Part shown: piece by piece, positions 52,240 through 64,000 of the stretch
How positions within the stretch are numbered: position 1 is the first letter of the stretch
Layout: each line of letters starts with the position of its first letter
NCBI GenBank assembly: GCA_030770545.1
Contig: CM061102.1
Location: 9,103,501-9,167,500 of the forward strand
DNA length: 64,000 nucleotides
From: Macropodus opercularis
Taxonomy: Eukaryota > Chordata > Actinopteri > Anabantiformes > Osphronemidae
Direction of reading: 5' to 3'
Notes under the pieces: generated by a model
Told to the model about the DNA's origin: nothing
Seen by the model: only the letters and a program-made list of their open reading frames with translations
The model's database searches: none
Program-made: the position numbers and the translations under genes

Positions 52240-53520
52240 AGCTTTTACGAGTGAATTCACACGTAAACTGAAATGGATATGAGCGCTGTCTGAAGATATT
52301 TAATCTGTCAGATTAGACATTTTTGCATGCATGAATAAAAACACGTCCACATACTTATCAGTAACGCGTGTGCGTCGTTCACTGGCTTTAAAACCGAGAG
52401 GATTCGCTCCTTTCTCAGATCCCTGTCAGTTCTCTATCCTTTCATACCCAGAAAGTGATGTGGCAAAGGAAAGTCATGTGTAAGGGATACTGATGGTTAA
52501 CAATTGATGTGCCAATCCCGTCTAGACAGCAGCACTTCATCCAATTATGTTGGAAATACAAACATGATCCCAACAACAATGGCAGGATTACCAACACCAT
52601 AAAGAGGAGAGGAGGAAGTGGAGGAAGACAGGTGATGAGGCCGAAAGTGACAAAGGAAGATGAATGGCAACAATCCTGGACTGTGCAAGACACGACGGTA
52701 TCAATACGGAGAGTTATGGATTTTGTTTAGCAAGAGGAACAAAACACACATAAATGCACCACGTTGTCATAGAGCCGTTGAGTGGGGATCAGTGAGAGGA
52801 AGGTTTGTGACAGAGCTCATGTGTGCAGCAAAGGAAAAGTCAATAAAAGATGATAACGCACACACACATATGCGCACAGCTTGCTAGTGTTGCACACAAG
52901 AAGCAGGAGCTGAATTTAGTTCATGCAGAATTTTGACCAGCAGTCTTTGATCAGCATCACAACCATCTTTTGAATAACGGCTGTACTTCAGAGTAACTAA
53001 GGCAGATCTCACTCTGATTTATGTCAAAATTAAAGAAACAAGCTTGTGAGCGTTCTGTGAAAGAGGAACTTCCTGCTAACGCCCAGGATGCTGTTTGATT
53101 TTGTTCTCAGTAGCACAATAGAATGAATGGAATTAAAATACTGTCTTACATCAAACAATGTTTTCAGAGCTAACTTTTAATGATAAATTGAAACCAACAC
53201 ATAATGGAGGGAGAACACGTTGCCTGTTGACAGTGGTGGCCGCTGAATGCATGCTGGTCTTCTGGGTTTGACGGTAAAGAAGTGACTAATAACGTATTTT
53301 GTTAAAATAGGATTGAGTGAGGTTGCCTGGTACCAGTTTAATGGAGTGGATTTGTTTGTTGGACCTCTGGAAATGTCACAGTTCTGGCACAAGTGGTCGA
53401 CTACTGTGTTGCAAGGTAACGTTAAGGTGCGTAAAACTGTATTTGTGTATGTTTCTAGGTCTGACTGTCCCACATTGACGTATTTGCACATTGGGATGTT
53501 TCCCTAGATGTGAGTGCTCA
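52240..53520. other. 5' flank, no gene seen
   Basis: Unique DNA. Frames at 52442-52693 (minus) and 53177-53507 (both strands) are open but show no domain. The frame at 52442 has a hydrophobic run, probably from a pyrimidine-rich patch. Confidence 0.4.
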
Positions 53521-53526
53521 TTCAAA

Positions 53527-53556
53527 GGTGGCATACGGTGGCATACGGTGGCATAC
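53527..53556 (+). repeat. Three perfect copies of a 10-bp unit
   Basis: GGTGGCATAC occurs three times head to tail (53527-53536, 53537-53546, 53547-53556) with no mismatch, a minimal minisatellite. A (AAT)5 run follows at 53982-53996. Confidence 0.95.
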
Positions 53557-53999
53557 TGACTCTGTAGGAACGTCTACTCTGTGTTTTCTGTGCTTCAGCT
53601 TCATATTTCTCTTGCCAGGTTTTGTGCAATTTCTTTTCAAAATGAAAGCTGCAGGAACCCTGAAGTAATTATGTTCTGTGTGGCAATTAATTTTCCCAGA
53701 GTACATATGCATAAATTTAATGGGAGATTAGTTATTGTTACAGTTAAATGTATGAATTGCAATTAGAATTGGATTGTTTTGATAATCGGGTGATTGAATG
53801 AGTAGAGTTTGAGTGTTTTGTATGCAGGAGCACTGAGCTGCTATGGTGGACAAACCAAAAACATGCTTGATTATGATTCTACTATGTTTTTGAAAATGCC
53901 TTTTGGTAGGAATTTTATTTGGTAGAAAATTATTATTTTATGTTTCAAAATTATTAAGTCATTAATTAGCAGGAAAATCTGAATAATAATAATAATTAA

Positions 54000-54750
54000 A
54001 TAAATAATTGGCCTCAGTGATATTGAGTCATATGCCAACTCACCCTCTGTGATGTGTTGAGTTTAAGATTCAGCGAGACACAGTACATCTACTACCTTGA
54101 CTGTCTTGTCCTCGCCATATATTAGTATTTTGGAGTTTGTTTGTGAGCTGCAGTTTATGATGATGATGCTTGTATCTGCAGGATGTTCCTTCCTTGGCTA
54201 CTTGTACAGACTAAACGTATGTAATTCTTCAAAACATCAAATATAAGTATTACATATATTTATATATTTATTTTTCTCGCTCACTCGCTTAAGTCAAAAT
54301 GTATTCAAGTTGTGTCTGTGTGCTTACACATTTTATATTTGCTAGGTTGAGTTTAAAACAAGGAAAAACTAAAGGAAAGATTATTATTTAGTTTTGTTAA
54401 AGTGGATTAAAATTAATGGAACCCATCTACAGTTTCCAACATCGTTTTAAACTCCTTCACATTGTTGTTTTTCTTCAATTAGAGACATTTATTTATGATA
54501 ATAATTAAGTGTAATGTAGAACATAGTCAAGAAGATGACCCAGATTTCCAAACACAATAATAAGACAGAAATTCAGTGTTTATAATACAGTGTCTGTTCA
54601 GCTTTGTGGTCATGTTAATGTTAATGCGTTAACATTATTATGTAAATGTAATCAGACTTTGACATACTCCTACTTATTCTAAATTAACTTTCATTTTTTT
54701 TACTCAGAAAAGCAGAAGGCTGCTTTACAAGGGTAAAGGCATTAGAATTT
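54000..54750. other. 5' flank, AT-rich
   Basis: AT-rich sequence with many TTTATAT and ATAATAA words. No gene, no long repeat. Confidence 0.5.
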
Positions 54751-54754
54751 CGGA

Positions 54755-55040
54755 AAGATCAGCATGCCAATAAAGTCTTTCAGCATTTTAATTAGAACGA
54801 GATCATTAATGAGTCATCTGAAACAGCTCACTCCGAATGAGCAACTCCTTTTTAAAATGTGGCGTTGGCTGCCTCTGAGGCCAGTGTGCTAATAGAAAAG
54901 TTAATTACATCAGGGGCATTCATGTTAATGTATGTACTTTGACAGAAGCGATATAATAAAAGGTTAGACTGGTGTGTTCCAGTCCCCTGATAGCAGACAC
55001 ATTTAATTGCTTTGTCTTGGGTTCCACAGTCAGTCAACTT
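54755..55040. other. Candidate conserved non-coding element rich in homeodomain sites
   Basis: Repeat-free block holding TTTTAATTAGAACG near 54787, GATCATTAATGAGTC near 54801, AAAGTTAATTACATC near 54898 and CATTTAATTGC near 55000. There are also two CCAATAAAG / TAATAAAAGG patches. Four TAAT cores in 220 bp with high overall complexity is typical of developmental enhancers. Stops occur in all frames. Inference only. Confidence 0.35.
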
Positions 55041-55049
55041 GACAATGTT

Positions 55050-55965
55050 GTAAAATACAGTTGTATGTTAATCAGGACAACTTTGATTGAACAGAAAGCT
55101 TAGATTTGAAAGACTTTGTGTGATGTGGAGCTTTTTTTCAAATAATAGATATTATTTGATTACAGCTTTTAAGGTGAGTTGTTCTGGAAGCAACAAAAAT
55201 CTCTGGTCTCTACTAACGTAAAATATTCAGCACTAATCTCAGTCCTGCACCTCTGTTTTACTGGTGGTGGTGTTTATACAACTGCCATTGAGAAGCATCT
55301 GTGTCACAAAACCGAGACGTGCACTTACACATGCACGTAATTAAGTCTGTGCTTTAAACATGTCGCTGTTGAGGTGCAAATTGTTGTAACGACCATAAAA
55401 GTGCGACGATAAGATCTACATATTTGGTGTTAAAGGCTCTCAAAACAGTAGTGAGGTGAAAATTGGAAAACACGCTTTTCTTGTTTTTTGTTATGCTGTG
55501 AAGAAAGCAGGTCAGAGTTCAGGGAACGGAAAGACCCAAATTTGGATATTTTTGCCAGCATCAATCTTTTAATAAATATTTATTTTGATTTTTGCCTTTC
55601 TAGCCAAATGATTACAGCTTACTGTACATACGGCGATTGCCGCGTCCTTGATGTGAGTCTGGCTGGGGACCTCTGCTGCATCTCACACATGCTTCACAAC
55701 ATTTAGATGTCTCAGGCCACTACGCAGGATTCTGTCAAAAAGGGATTTTAAGACTGTGACAGTAACAAACTTAATATTTTTGAGCTTAGACATCCAGGAT
55801 TTTGACCATGTAGCCCCTGGAAGACCAGGTGTGATGGTTTATACACATACTGAATCTAGTAATTAAAATGTATGGAGAATTTGCTAAATATGAATATCAG
55901 CATATATACACTGTTGGCTGGTGTTAATATTAAAAGCAGCAGATCATTGTGTCACCCATAATTAT
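55050..55965. other. 5' flank, no gene seen
   Basis: Unique AT-rich DNA without notable repeats or exon signals. Confidence 0.5.
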
Positions 55966-55970
55966 CATGA

Positions 55971-56077
55971 CTTACTCACACTCACTCATCATCTTCATCC
56001 ACTCGCAGGTTGCTGCCTATCCAAGCTGGGGCACAGGTACTAGGGTACTGGACAGGTGGCCAGTCCATCACACAGCA
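55971..56077 (+). repeat. Degenerate copy of an abundant teleost dispersed repeat
   Basis: The block runs ACTCACTCATCATCTTCATC, then GCCTATCCAAGCTGGGG, then CTGGACAGGTGGCCAGTCCA followed by TCACACAGCAA. This order (CATC-TTCA, GCCTATCC-AGCTG, CTGGACAGGT-GCCAGTCCATC) matches, from memory, a very common interspersed repeat of fish genomes, with the middle shortened. No coding capacity. No clear target-site duplication was found. Confidence 0.55.
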
Positions 56078-56079
56078 AT

Positions 56080-57895
56080 AATTAATTAATACATTATCAA
56101 CAAAGTAGTTGATTCCATTATATTAGGAATCTTCAATTCTTAAGTAAACTGCAGTATGTGTTTGATTCAGAAGTATTCATTCTAGCTATTTATCTTTTCT
56201 TTTACACATTTCTGTATAAGTTCGTCTGAAGCTGTATAAAGTATGAGATTTTTGTTTCTTTCCAGAGGAAACGCTGAAATGTACGTAAACAACATTCAAA
56301 AACAAACATGAAAGTACGTCAACTAGGAGACGAGTGGGTGGAAGCAGAGAGGAGTCCCTGACCACTGCACCACCTGCCTGGGGATGTTGTGGGATTAAGG
56401 GGAGAGCTTCAAAGAGGGCGGCTCCCAGTTTGTGCAGCTGGTTTAAAGGTGCTGCTGGTGCCACTGGTGTGACAAAGGAAAATGCTCATGGGCCTCAAAG
56501 CAGCCACTCTGCTTGTGTTCACCCTATCAGACAGACAGGCAAGGTACAGGAGGACAACACGCAGCACCAGCACCCATCTCACCAAAGCTACACCAGATCC
56601 TATGATTATGTTTGAGACGCTGAGCAAGCTGAGTCAGAACATACTCACAGATTGTATCACCACAGCTTCCAGTTCTCCTGTCTGCATGTCCATCTAGGAC
56701 GCTAGCAGATAACTAGTTAGAGGAAACACTGCTGAACTGGTTCTAAGTCCATACAGTATGTTGGTGTATACACAGTACAGAGCACAGCCTGTCAGTGGCA
56801 TTAGGCCGGGCTGTCGTCCCAGCAGAACGCCTTCACCGCTGAGCAGGGACACATACAGTAGAGCAGGACAGATGGATGGGTAGTGGACAGCTAGAAGGAC
56901 ATAAACCAGATTAATCATCTCATCATGTGTGATTAATTTGGAACTGGGCACCATTGGCAAGTTACACAATGAACCAGACACCACACTGACAGGTCAATAT
57001 GTTTACACTGATGGATGTGCTCTCATACTGTAGATGATCACATGGAAGCGCACACACTGAATCACTGGAGTCAACCGTTGTCAATAGAAAAGCACACCCT
57101 GGATAAACGGCTCGTATTTTCATGACGCAACAGCAAACGGCTGACTTAACAAAGGCAACAACATGGCTGGTGTCTGCTTTTATCTGGAGCAGGATGGTCC
57201 TCAGCTGGTGATCATGCAGCAGATGATCCTGGTCATTTTAACCGCTGATCCTCACTGTGAGGAGTTTCACAATATGCTGAGGGAGCAGAGATTAAATATC
57301 CAATATTAAGTGTAATTTAACACATAGTGTCCGTCCAACACCATCTGCTTTTTAAACAACTGTAGCCACAATCACTCAAATGGAAATAGACGAAACATAT
57401 TAATAAGACAAACTGTATCCAAAGGATCTAAATGAAATTCTTACAGTAGCAAACTGATTTTATACACATCCAGGATGTTCTGACCCCATTTATAAAAAAA
57501 TAGATTAAAGACAAGCAGCATTTAAATCTAAAGCTTGAAAAATGGTTCGTGAGAATTTTAGCTGAATCTACAGTAAAGTATTGTTTGCCAAAAGTGAAGG
57601 GGGTTGGCAAGATTTCAATCATGACACCAAGTGCATATTTCGTAAAAGTTTGCTTGCATGAAGGACAGCACATCAGTCGAATGCCTTTCACAGCAGAGTG
57701 ATGACCAGCTCAGTATCTAATGGCCTCTCTCATACAGCACTTCAATAGGCCCATCCTTTCCCTGTCAGGAATCAAAATGCACAGGGGAGGAATGCAGGGG
57801 AAAACAATGGTGTGTCACCTCATGGCTCCAGAATAAAAAAAGGGAGGCGCTTTGTGTTGCTCTCTTTTTCAAACACACAGGTGTTCTGGCAAATA
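56080..57895. other. 5' flank, no gene supported
   Basis: 56320-56530 is GC-richer than its neighbours. A + strand frame from 56482 could encode a short hydrophobic start (MLMGLKAATLLVF) before a GTACAG donor-like word, but context and codon use are weak, so no exon is called. The rest is unique DNA. Confidence 0.35.
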
Positions 57896-57902
57896 ACTCA
57901 AA

Positions 57903-57928
57903 GCGCGTGTGCGCGCGCGTGTGTGTGC
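57903..57928. repeat. GC/GT alternating purine-pyrimidine tract
   Basis: 26 bp of strict purine-pyrimidine alternation (GCGCGTGTGCGCGCGCGTGT then GTGTGC), CpG-rich, followed by a T run. A strong Z-DNA-forming sequence by composition. Confidence 0.9.
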
Positions 57929-57939
57929 TTTTTTTACTC

Positions 57940-60900
57940 GCTCACCTTTACTGTCCTCCTCTGAACTGCCCTTGATCACTGAAACGTACTGCGTCATCAA
58001 AAACCAGGCACATCAAAACGGTGTTTGCAAAGTTGTGAGAAATGCTCTCTGGGGATCTGGTGACTTTAGTGTTGTTCAGGGTCCTGTGGAAAAAAGGCAG
58101 AGAGATGGCAGGAGTGCTCCACTGTCAGTCTCCGGGACGCAGAGGGAAGGGTTTATCATAGGATACAATTCACAGAGGACGTCCGCACGCTGCAGAAGCC
58201 AGCACTGAAGCCATTGTTTCCATTCAGCCTTTGCACACAGAGACACCAGTGAGTCCCAGGGAGCCTGATTTGGCCCAGATTAAGCTGAATGCTTGACTTG
58301 TGACCCAAGTCACAGTGTGTGAGCATATTAAGCAATGAACTCATCTGATAATATGCTTGAATATGGGCTTTGTTATGCACTTTATGTCTAGATTTATGTC
58401 AGCTGTCAGTTAAAAGGTTACAATGTTATGACTATTAAGGTCAAACTCAGGTCCTTAACACAATTAAGACTCCTGTAAACAACATAGTTTCACTGATTTA
58501 CGTGTTGTACTGTTCATTATACTGGGACTAAGACGTGGGCTGTTTTTCAGAGTAACTTTCTTTAACAGACGCTAAAGACGCAGAAAGACATCTTGATTGA
58601 AAACATTAACTGTGCCTAGGATCAGTGCTCTATAGAAGAATATCAGTCTAACATGGAATCTTTAATAAAGTAATTTTGTAATAACAGTGGCCAGCTACAC
58701 GGTTGGCATTAGGACAAATTGACTGAGATAGGATTCGTGTAGATTGCTATTCAGGACTAACAAATGTGGGGAAATTGTGGGCTATTATTGAGCATAAAAG
58801 GCAAAAAGAGATCATTTATCAGCAGGAATCATGATTCCAAATTTCCGTCACCAGCAAAGTAGCTACAAAACCTCCCATGTTTGTCTGTGTGTACGTGTCT
58901 ATACAGCATCTGTGTATACTCGACTGTATTACTCATTCAGATGCATTGGATCTTTTTTAAGGAAATGATCTATTCAATCAGCCACTAGTATGCATCACCA
59001 GTGACACAGCAATTAACACACTGCAAATTAAGCTGATTTTAGGGAGGTTTGCAGTACAAATCCGTCAGACATCCTGCTAACGCAGGCCGTTCAGGCACAG
59101 AGCACAGCAACGAAGGGGAAACAACCCAACAACCTGTAATTAACGCTTAACCTCACTATTTCTGCTACAGTCACGTAAACACACAGTGACTGTTTAAATG
59201 CATATTTATTGATCTATTGTTTTGTAAAGAAACGTTAAGCAAACTTAATTTCAATTTCAAAAAGTTGAATACTCAATGAAGTTCTTTTTTTTATTATTGT
59301 TTGTGATACACATGTTGTATTCACTTCGTTTACAGCCAAAGAACTGGGTTTGCTGTACACTGAAATCTTCGTGTGATATTTTATTTTATTTCATGGTACA
59401 CCAAGCCATTAATCGATATAAAAGCAGTCTTCTCCATCTCCAAAGAGCTTGATTTAACTACCCAGGCCATGTGACGGCACCGCTACCCTGCTAAGATTAG
59501 TGCTACCATTACAACGATCCTCATCAGTCAGACCTTCAGTTTCCTTGATCAGGTCGCAATGAAGGATTTCAAAATCTTAAAAGTATGACACAGAATCAGA
59601 CAGTAGCTACTCCTACTTGACTGTAATTATGAAACTACATATTTGCTATGAAATGATAGAGATAAGCCAAGTAGCCTCCAACTGCCGCAGGCAACTGCAG
59701 CCCTGAGCATTATTTGACCCAACTCGCCTTCAGCTTGTCAGCCCACCAGCAGAAGCACTTCTACAAACTACATTTATTTGTGTGTTAAAGCCCAGAAGAT
59801 CATCACTATGAATTTATTTCATGTGGCTAATTTGTTACAATGCAGTAGTTATCACAGTAGACACAGAGTATTTTGTACCATTAGACTTCACTGCAGCACT
59901 TCCCATACAAATATTTACATTTTGGCCAGTGGCTAAACATCATTAAACCATGATTAACTTATTTCAGTGTTTATTATGTTACATCAAAAATGATCTGAAT
60001 TAGATTATATGAAAAAAAAAGCATCTGTGCCAAAAAAATTTATTTCCCTTAGAGTTTCAGCTTATTCATATTTTATGTTTGCATGTAAAGGATTTTATGT
60101 TTTGTCTATTTTTATCAGGTGCCTTAAGATTTCATTATTGTATTTCAGTATTCTAGCCACAGTTAGTGGAGCTTTGAAGCAAAGCCAAAAAGATAAAAAT
60201 GAAAGAAAGAAAAAAAATTCATGAGTCTTCTCAGGGAAGGTAAACCTTTTTTCAGAGCTTCTGTAATTTCCATGTCAATAGCGTGCCTCTTAGCAAGGTG
60301 AGCCGTCGTACAAAGTAAAGAGGTCTAGAGTGCTTCAAGGTTGACGCTGAATTGAAACATACTGTATATTGCAGTATTTTAAAAGTCACTTACATAAATG
60401 TTCCGTCCCTGTGGGTGCTCTGAAACCCTATGAGTTCTGGTTCTTTAAAGCCATAAAGCGCTTGAGAGAGTTTCTGTTCTCAGGAAGTCATCAGTTCCAA
60501 TTTCAGACACAAAGTAGTGAGTGTGTTGTGTATGGATTGGTCCCGTCTCTTCTGTGAACTCATGACGTCCAGAGTTTCCTGCGTCTTTTGGAAAAACAAG
60601 GATTTATAAAATATACAACATCACCAATATAACCAATGACTAGTCACTTTTATAAGACCTTTATATTAACAAATCCATCAGTGATGTAGACGTAGTTTCA
60701 TTCTACAGTCCAAAGGTTAACGTCTACTGATGAGCAAGTTATGAATAATCAAGGCAGTGCATCGTTTGTTAATTCATCACCATCTGTAACAGCCGGCTGG
60801 CCAACAAACCTTTATTCTCTATGCTTTACTTAGAGAACCTATGGATTGGCCACATATCACACATCACAGACTCAACGTGCAGCATATTGTAGAGACTAAA

Positions 60901-61080
60901 ATGTCTGGATAGCTGTTGTTTTTTTGTGCTGTGAAGATTTTTCAGAAGGTCATAGATTATTAAATATGACGGCGGATACGTTTGTTTGCATCTGTTCTCC
61001 TGGTTGAGCACGAGCATCATCGAGGCCTCTCAGCCGGTATTTTCTAAAAGGCCATGTCAATAACAGCCCACTCTGCTTTT
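57940..61080. other. 5' flank, no gene seen
   Basis: Mostly unique AT-rich DNA. 58690-58880 and 60220-60350 are repeat-poor patches that could be conserved non-coding. Open frames are short with no domain. Confidence 0.45.
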
Positions 61081-61094
61081 TGTGTCACTTCTGT

Positions 61095-61127
<33 letters not shown>
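61095..61127. repeat. (AAC)11 microsatellite
   Basis: Perfect trinucleotide run. TG-rich sequence follows at 61258-61320 and CACACGCGCGCACAC at 61422-61436. Confidence 0.98.
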
Positions 61128-61128
<1 letters not shown>

Positions 61129-61129
61129 C

Positions 61130-62528
61130 TCCTGCGCACATGTTTATTCTTTGAGACGGCCCAGGTTACCACCCAGGGAAATAAGTAAGACATTAGTTCA
61201 AGTGATACTAAACTGGCCTATCTGGTCCCAGAGATATTTGTTTATGTTTGGCCATATTGTGTGTGTGGGTGTGTTCATGTACTGCATTTGTATATTTGTA
61301 TATGTGTGTGTTTGTGTGTGACTGATCTGATGATTTGGAGTGGAACCCAAGCAGACAGGGATGGCATTTGTTGCATGAGAGGGGGGTTGTACTGCTTCTG
61401 TCAGCTACGCTGTTGAGACACACACGCGCGCACACTTAACACACACTTAGCCTGATACTCAAACAGACAAGCGCCACGCGCACACATACACACTCAGTAT
61501 GTAAACTACATTGCCTGTGGCTTTTCAGATGCCTCCTGGGCTTTTCCTGTCCATCTGTAGTGACAGAATGACCACTCTGCCCCCTACAACTCGAGCAGAG
61601 CCGTGCAGAACCACACATGTACGGGAACACTGTGCAGAAGCTCTACAGAAAGCCGCCGCTTCCCCGCAGAAAAGCAGCATGAATCTTGTTTGTCTAATTG
61701 ACAGAATTCCAGGCAAGCAAACAAACAAGCCTTGTTGCAGTGAACTCAGTGACACGTTTAGCTTGCAACACTCGTGCCCTTCTGTATAATTGATGTGGAA
61801 ACATACAAAGTGAACTTTCTGTGAAGGGTACGGCTGACAACGGGCTCTGATGTGCTCGTGTTTTCGTCAGTGCTACCTGCAACAGATGGGCTTGTGCAAA
61901 TCTTGTTTGTGCACAGTTGTTGATGATGATGATGGAGAAACAAATGTCTTATGAGGTAGTTTGGTATTTTAGTGGAGGCGTAAGATGCTGTGGAAACATG
62001 AATGAAGACAGAGTTAAAACAGGTTCACACTTTTGAAGTATATTAAACACAGAAGATGTAATAAACATGCAAAACTTTAAATTTCATGATCATACGTACA
62101 TGTATATATTTTACATACTGTTACAACTGTTGTAATATATGAACCTACTACTACTACTTCAGTTTTACAAGGTAAATATAACTGAATCCTCTCAATGCTA
62201 CAGTATAAACACGTTGAGGTTTCTGCATTTTTACAGGTTGACCAGCTGTTACAAACAAGCTGTACTTCCTTAAATGGGTCGTTGTGTGTGAAGAGCTACA
62301 GTATATGAGCTGGTCTCTATGACCTGAGCTCTGGGTTGAATGAGCTCGGCCCAGTGGAAGTTTGAGCAGTTCCTTCAATCCCAGATTCTTAATGGCTCTA
62401 AAAGGTTTTTTGTTCAGTGGAAGGACTCGGGTCGACCATGTGAGAAAATATGGAAGACATCAAAAATGCATGACACGTATTTGAAGAAGGGAGAGCAAAA
62501 AACAATGTGACTATGCCTTAATTTGTTT
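61130..62528. other. 5' flank with one open block
   Basis: 61529-61690 is open on both strands and GC-richer. It follows an acceptor-like GTGGCTTTTCAG on the + strand but has no donor or domain that I recognise, so no exon is called. A short (GAT)4 lies near 61922. The rest is unique AT-rich DNA. Confidence 0.35.

Positions 62529-62572
<44 letters not shown>
62529..62572. repeat. A15 run joined to (AT)15
   Basis: Fifteen A followed by a perfect AT run. Confidence 0.97.
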
Positions 62573-62574
<2 letters not shown>

Positions 62575-62891
62575 CTGATGAATTGATAAAGATGACGGAC
62601 TGATCTGTCACTTTAAAATAAAATGACATTTACTGTAGGACAGACAACTTGGCAAAGGTGTACATGTGTTCTGACTTGACTGATCAAACCGAAATCTGAA
62701 AACATGTTTCGTAACCCTGCAATATACATGAGAGTGAATAATTTATCCTGCTGTACAGCTTCAATCAAGGAAATGAGATGAGCAAAGCCCTGATCATTAC
62801 GGGGATGGCTTTCATCAAAGCCTCATAATGTGTGTATGCGTCTTTGTGAATTCACACTCAGTCTTTGTACGTGATTGACCTAGAGATTAGT

Positions 62892-63039
62892 GCAAAGAAA
62901 ATTTGTCTGTGAAGGTTCTCATTCATCCAGGTCAAGTTGTCTGAAGGTTGAGTCATGGCAACTGGACTTCTTCTAGTTAGTAGACTAGAAGACTAGAAGA
63001 AGTCCAGTTGCCATGACTCAACCTTCAGCAAAGAAAATT
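62892..63039. mobile_element. Short palindromic insertion with 12-bp target-site duplication
   Basis: GCAAAGAAAATT occurs at 62892-62903 and again at 63028-63039, bracketing a 124-bp insert. Inside it, 62941-62977 and 62992-63028 are a perfect 37-bp inverted repeat around a 14-nt loop that carries GACTAGAA-type words. The first 37 bp of the insert (TGTGAAGGTTCTCATTCATC and onward) is not palindromic. From memory, the words CATTCATCCAGGTCA and AAGTCCAGTTGCC belong to a very common fish dispersed repeat. The insert codes for nothing, so it would be a non-autonomous foldback or retroposed fragment. A 12-bp duplication fits target-primed retroposition better than most cut-and-paste transposases. 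Perfect arms suggest it is young or kept identical by conversion. Confidence 0.75.
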
Positions 63040-64000
63040 GTATGCTCAAATTTTGTGAAGCTAACGATTATAGAGCGAGTGAGTGTGTGTAAACCGAAAG
63101 AAGTGTTTAACTCCTTCTCTACAAGGATTTTAAGGCCTCCTAACCAGTCGCTGAATTTTATCATAAATATTTTAAAACAGTTTCACACAGGACCAGACGA
63201 TTTGCAGATTCATGGTGGTAATTTGCGAAAGAGATGGTAATAAATGTCACAAAGGTTTGATGCTGCTCTCATTAAACTGGTGCAGGTAATTGAACATGTA
63301 ACCTTCAAGAAAGCGATGCCGTTTCATTTAAATTCAGTTAGCATTCAGAAGCACTGGTTCAAGCAGTTAGCCGCACAATCCCGGTTTAGATCTGCAGAAC
63401 GGAAACGCCTTCATACAGCTGTGTATCAAATTAACTGGTAGCTTTATTTAATGGCCACACTTCACTGCTGCTTCTCTTCATGCCCTTCATTTGATTGAAT
63501 GCATTGCTTATAAAGACCTACATACATAGAATCACTTCAACCTGCACATCAGACATTTTCACCCCTCAACGACCTTCTTGAAATTTTGCATTAGCCTCTG
63601 TTGGTACCAGTTTCCCAGTTAAAAGCTAGAGGCGACAGAGTCACTTCTATCTGGGCTCCAAGGCCACAAGTCCACGGTGCCTCAGGATCTGATGCACAGA
63701 GAGCACGAGGTGGTGAAAGCCAGGACATTATACTAGAATAGAACAGCACTTAAACTGGGAAGTTACTGGATGAACAAGTCAAGGTGAAGCTGAAGCTGAT
63801 GGGGAGCAGAGAACAGGGAGCAGGTCTATGAAGAATGAATGTTCTAGGGAACATTTACCGGAGAAGTCAGTCCTGAAATCATCTCAGTCCATGAATGTTT
63901 CTTATACGTAGACTAGTGCAGCAGTGATTCTCATTCTCCTCTACAACAACACACGCAAACTCTTATTTACTTTATATTGTTGGATTTCCTGGCAGACATG
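63040..64000. other. 5' flank at window end
   Basis: A single + strand frame stays open from 63013 to 63441 except for a tandem TAATAA at 63238-63243. The two halves (75 and 65 codons) are lysine- and asparagine-rich with no recognised domain. The remainder is unique DNA with no gene signal. Confidence 0.35.

Noticed and set aside
56482..56541. Short signal-peptide-like start on the + strand
   Set aside because: Weak start context and ordinary codon use. No promoter or leader features such as those at 23.6-24.1 kb.
61511..61789. + strand exon starting after GTGGCTTTTCAG
   Set aside because: Acceptor-like word only. No donor, no recognisable protein, and both strands are open.
1..64000. CRISPR arrays, operons, phage or plasmid features, viral genes
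   Set aside because: No spaced direct repeats, no bacterial gene organisation and no recognisable viral or transposase proteins. The window is vertebrate nuclear DNA.

Overview
This is vertebrate, almost certainly teleost fish, genomic DNA. It is spliced-gene-style sequence with very low coding density, many CA/TG microsatellites, CpG depletion outside a few blocks, and two fragments that resemble dispersed repeats common in ray-finned fish genomes. No bacterial-style gene, operon, CRISPR array, tRNA, rRNA or intact transposase gene was seen. Most open frames in the window are chance frames of 60 to 100 codons. I could not run any alignment, so family names rest on recall and on local signals.

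The one gene I can support is on the minus strand. A CpG-rich block at about 23.64-24.11 kb has a GC box and a CCAAT box. A leader of up to about 445 nt follows in which no ATG occurs. The first ATG (23635-23633) opens a 20-codon signal-peptide-like segment that ends in a good splice donor (23574). Coding length (20 codons plus one base), phase 1 and residue pattern match what I remember of the first coding exon of CADM2 (synaptic cell adhesion molecule 2, immunoglobulin superfamily), a gene known for very long first introns. On that reading, 1-23574 is the start of intron 1 and 24111-64000 is the 5' flank.

Intron side (1-23.6 kb): unique sequence with microsatellites (largest (TG)28 at 15.0 kb), several stretches that look like conserved non-coding elements, a pair of inverted POU octamers at 4.8 kb, a DR4-type nuclear-receptor site at 8.3 kb, and a 141-nt open block at 8.8-8.96 kb on the gene's strand with splice-like borders and coding-like codon use.

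Upstream side (24.1-64 kb): a patchwork of diverged unclassified repeats and a CpG-enriched block within 3.5 kb of the promoter, then long unique AT-rich DNA with candidate regulatory elements (27.8, 37.3, 38.4, 49.4, 50.9 and 54.8 kb). Two further minus-strand exon-like blocks were found: a possible start exon at 33.6 kb and a possible terminal exon at 52.0-52.2 kb. A degenerate dispersed repeat lies at 56.0 kb. The clearest mobile insertion is a 124-bp element at 62.9-63.0 kb with a perfect 37-bp inverted repeat and a 12-bp target-site duplication.
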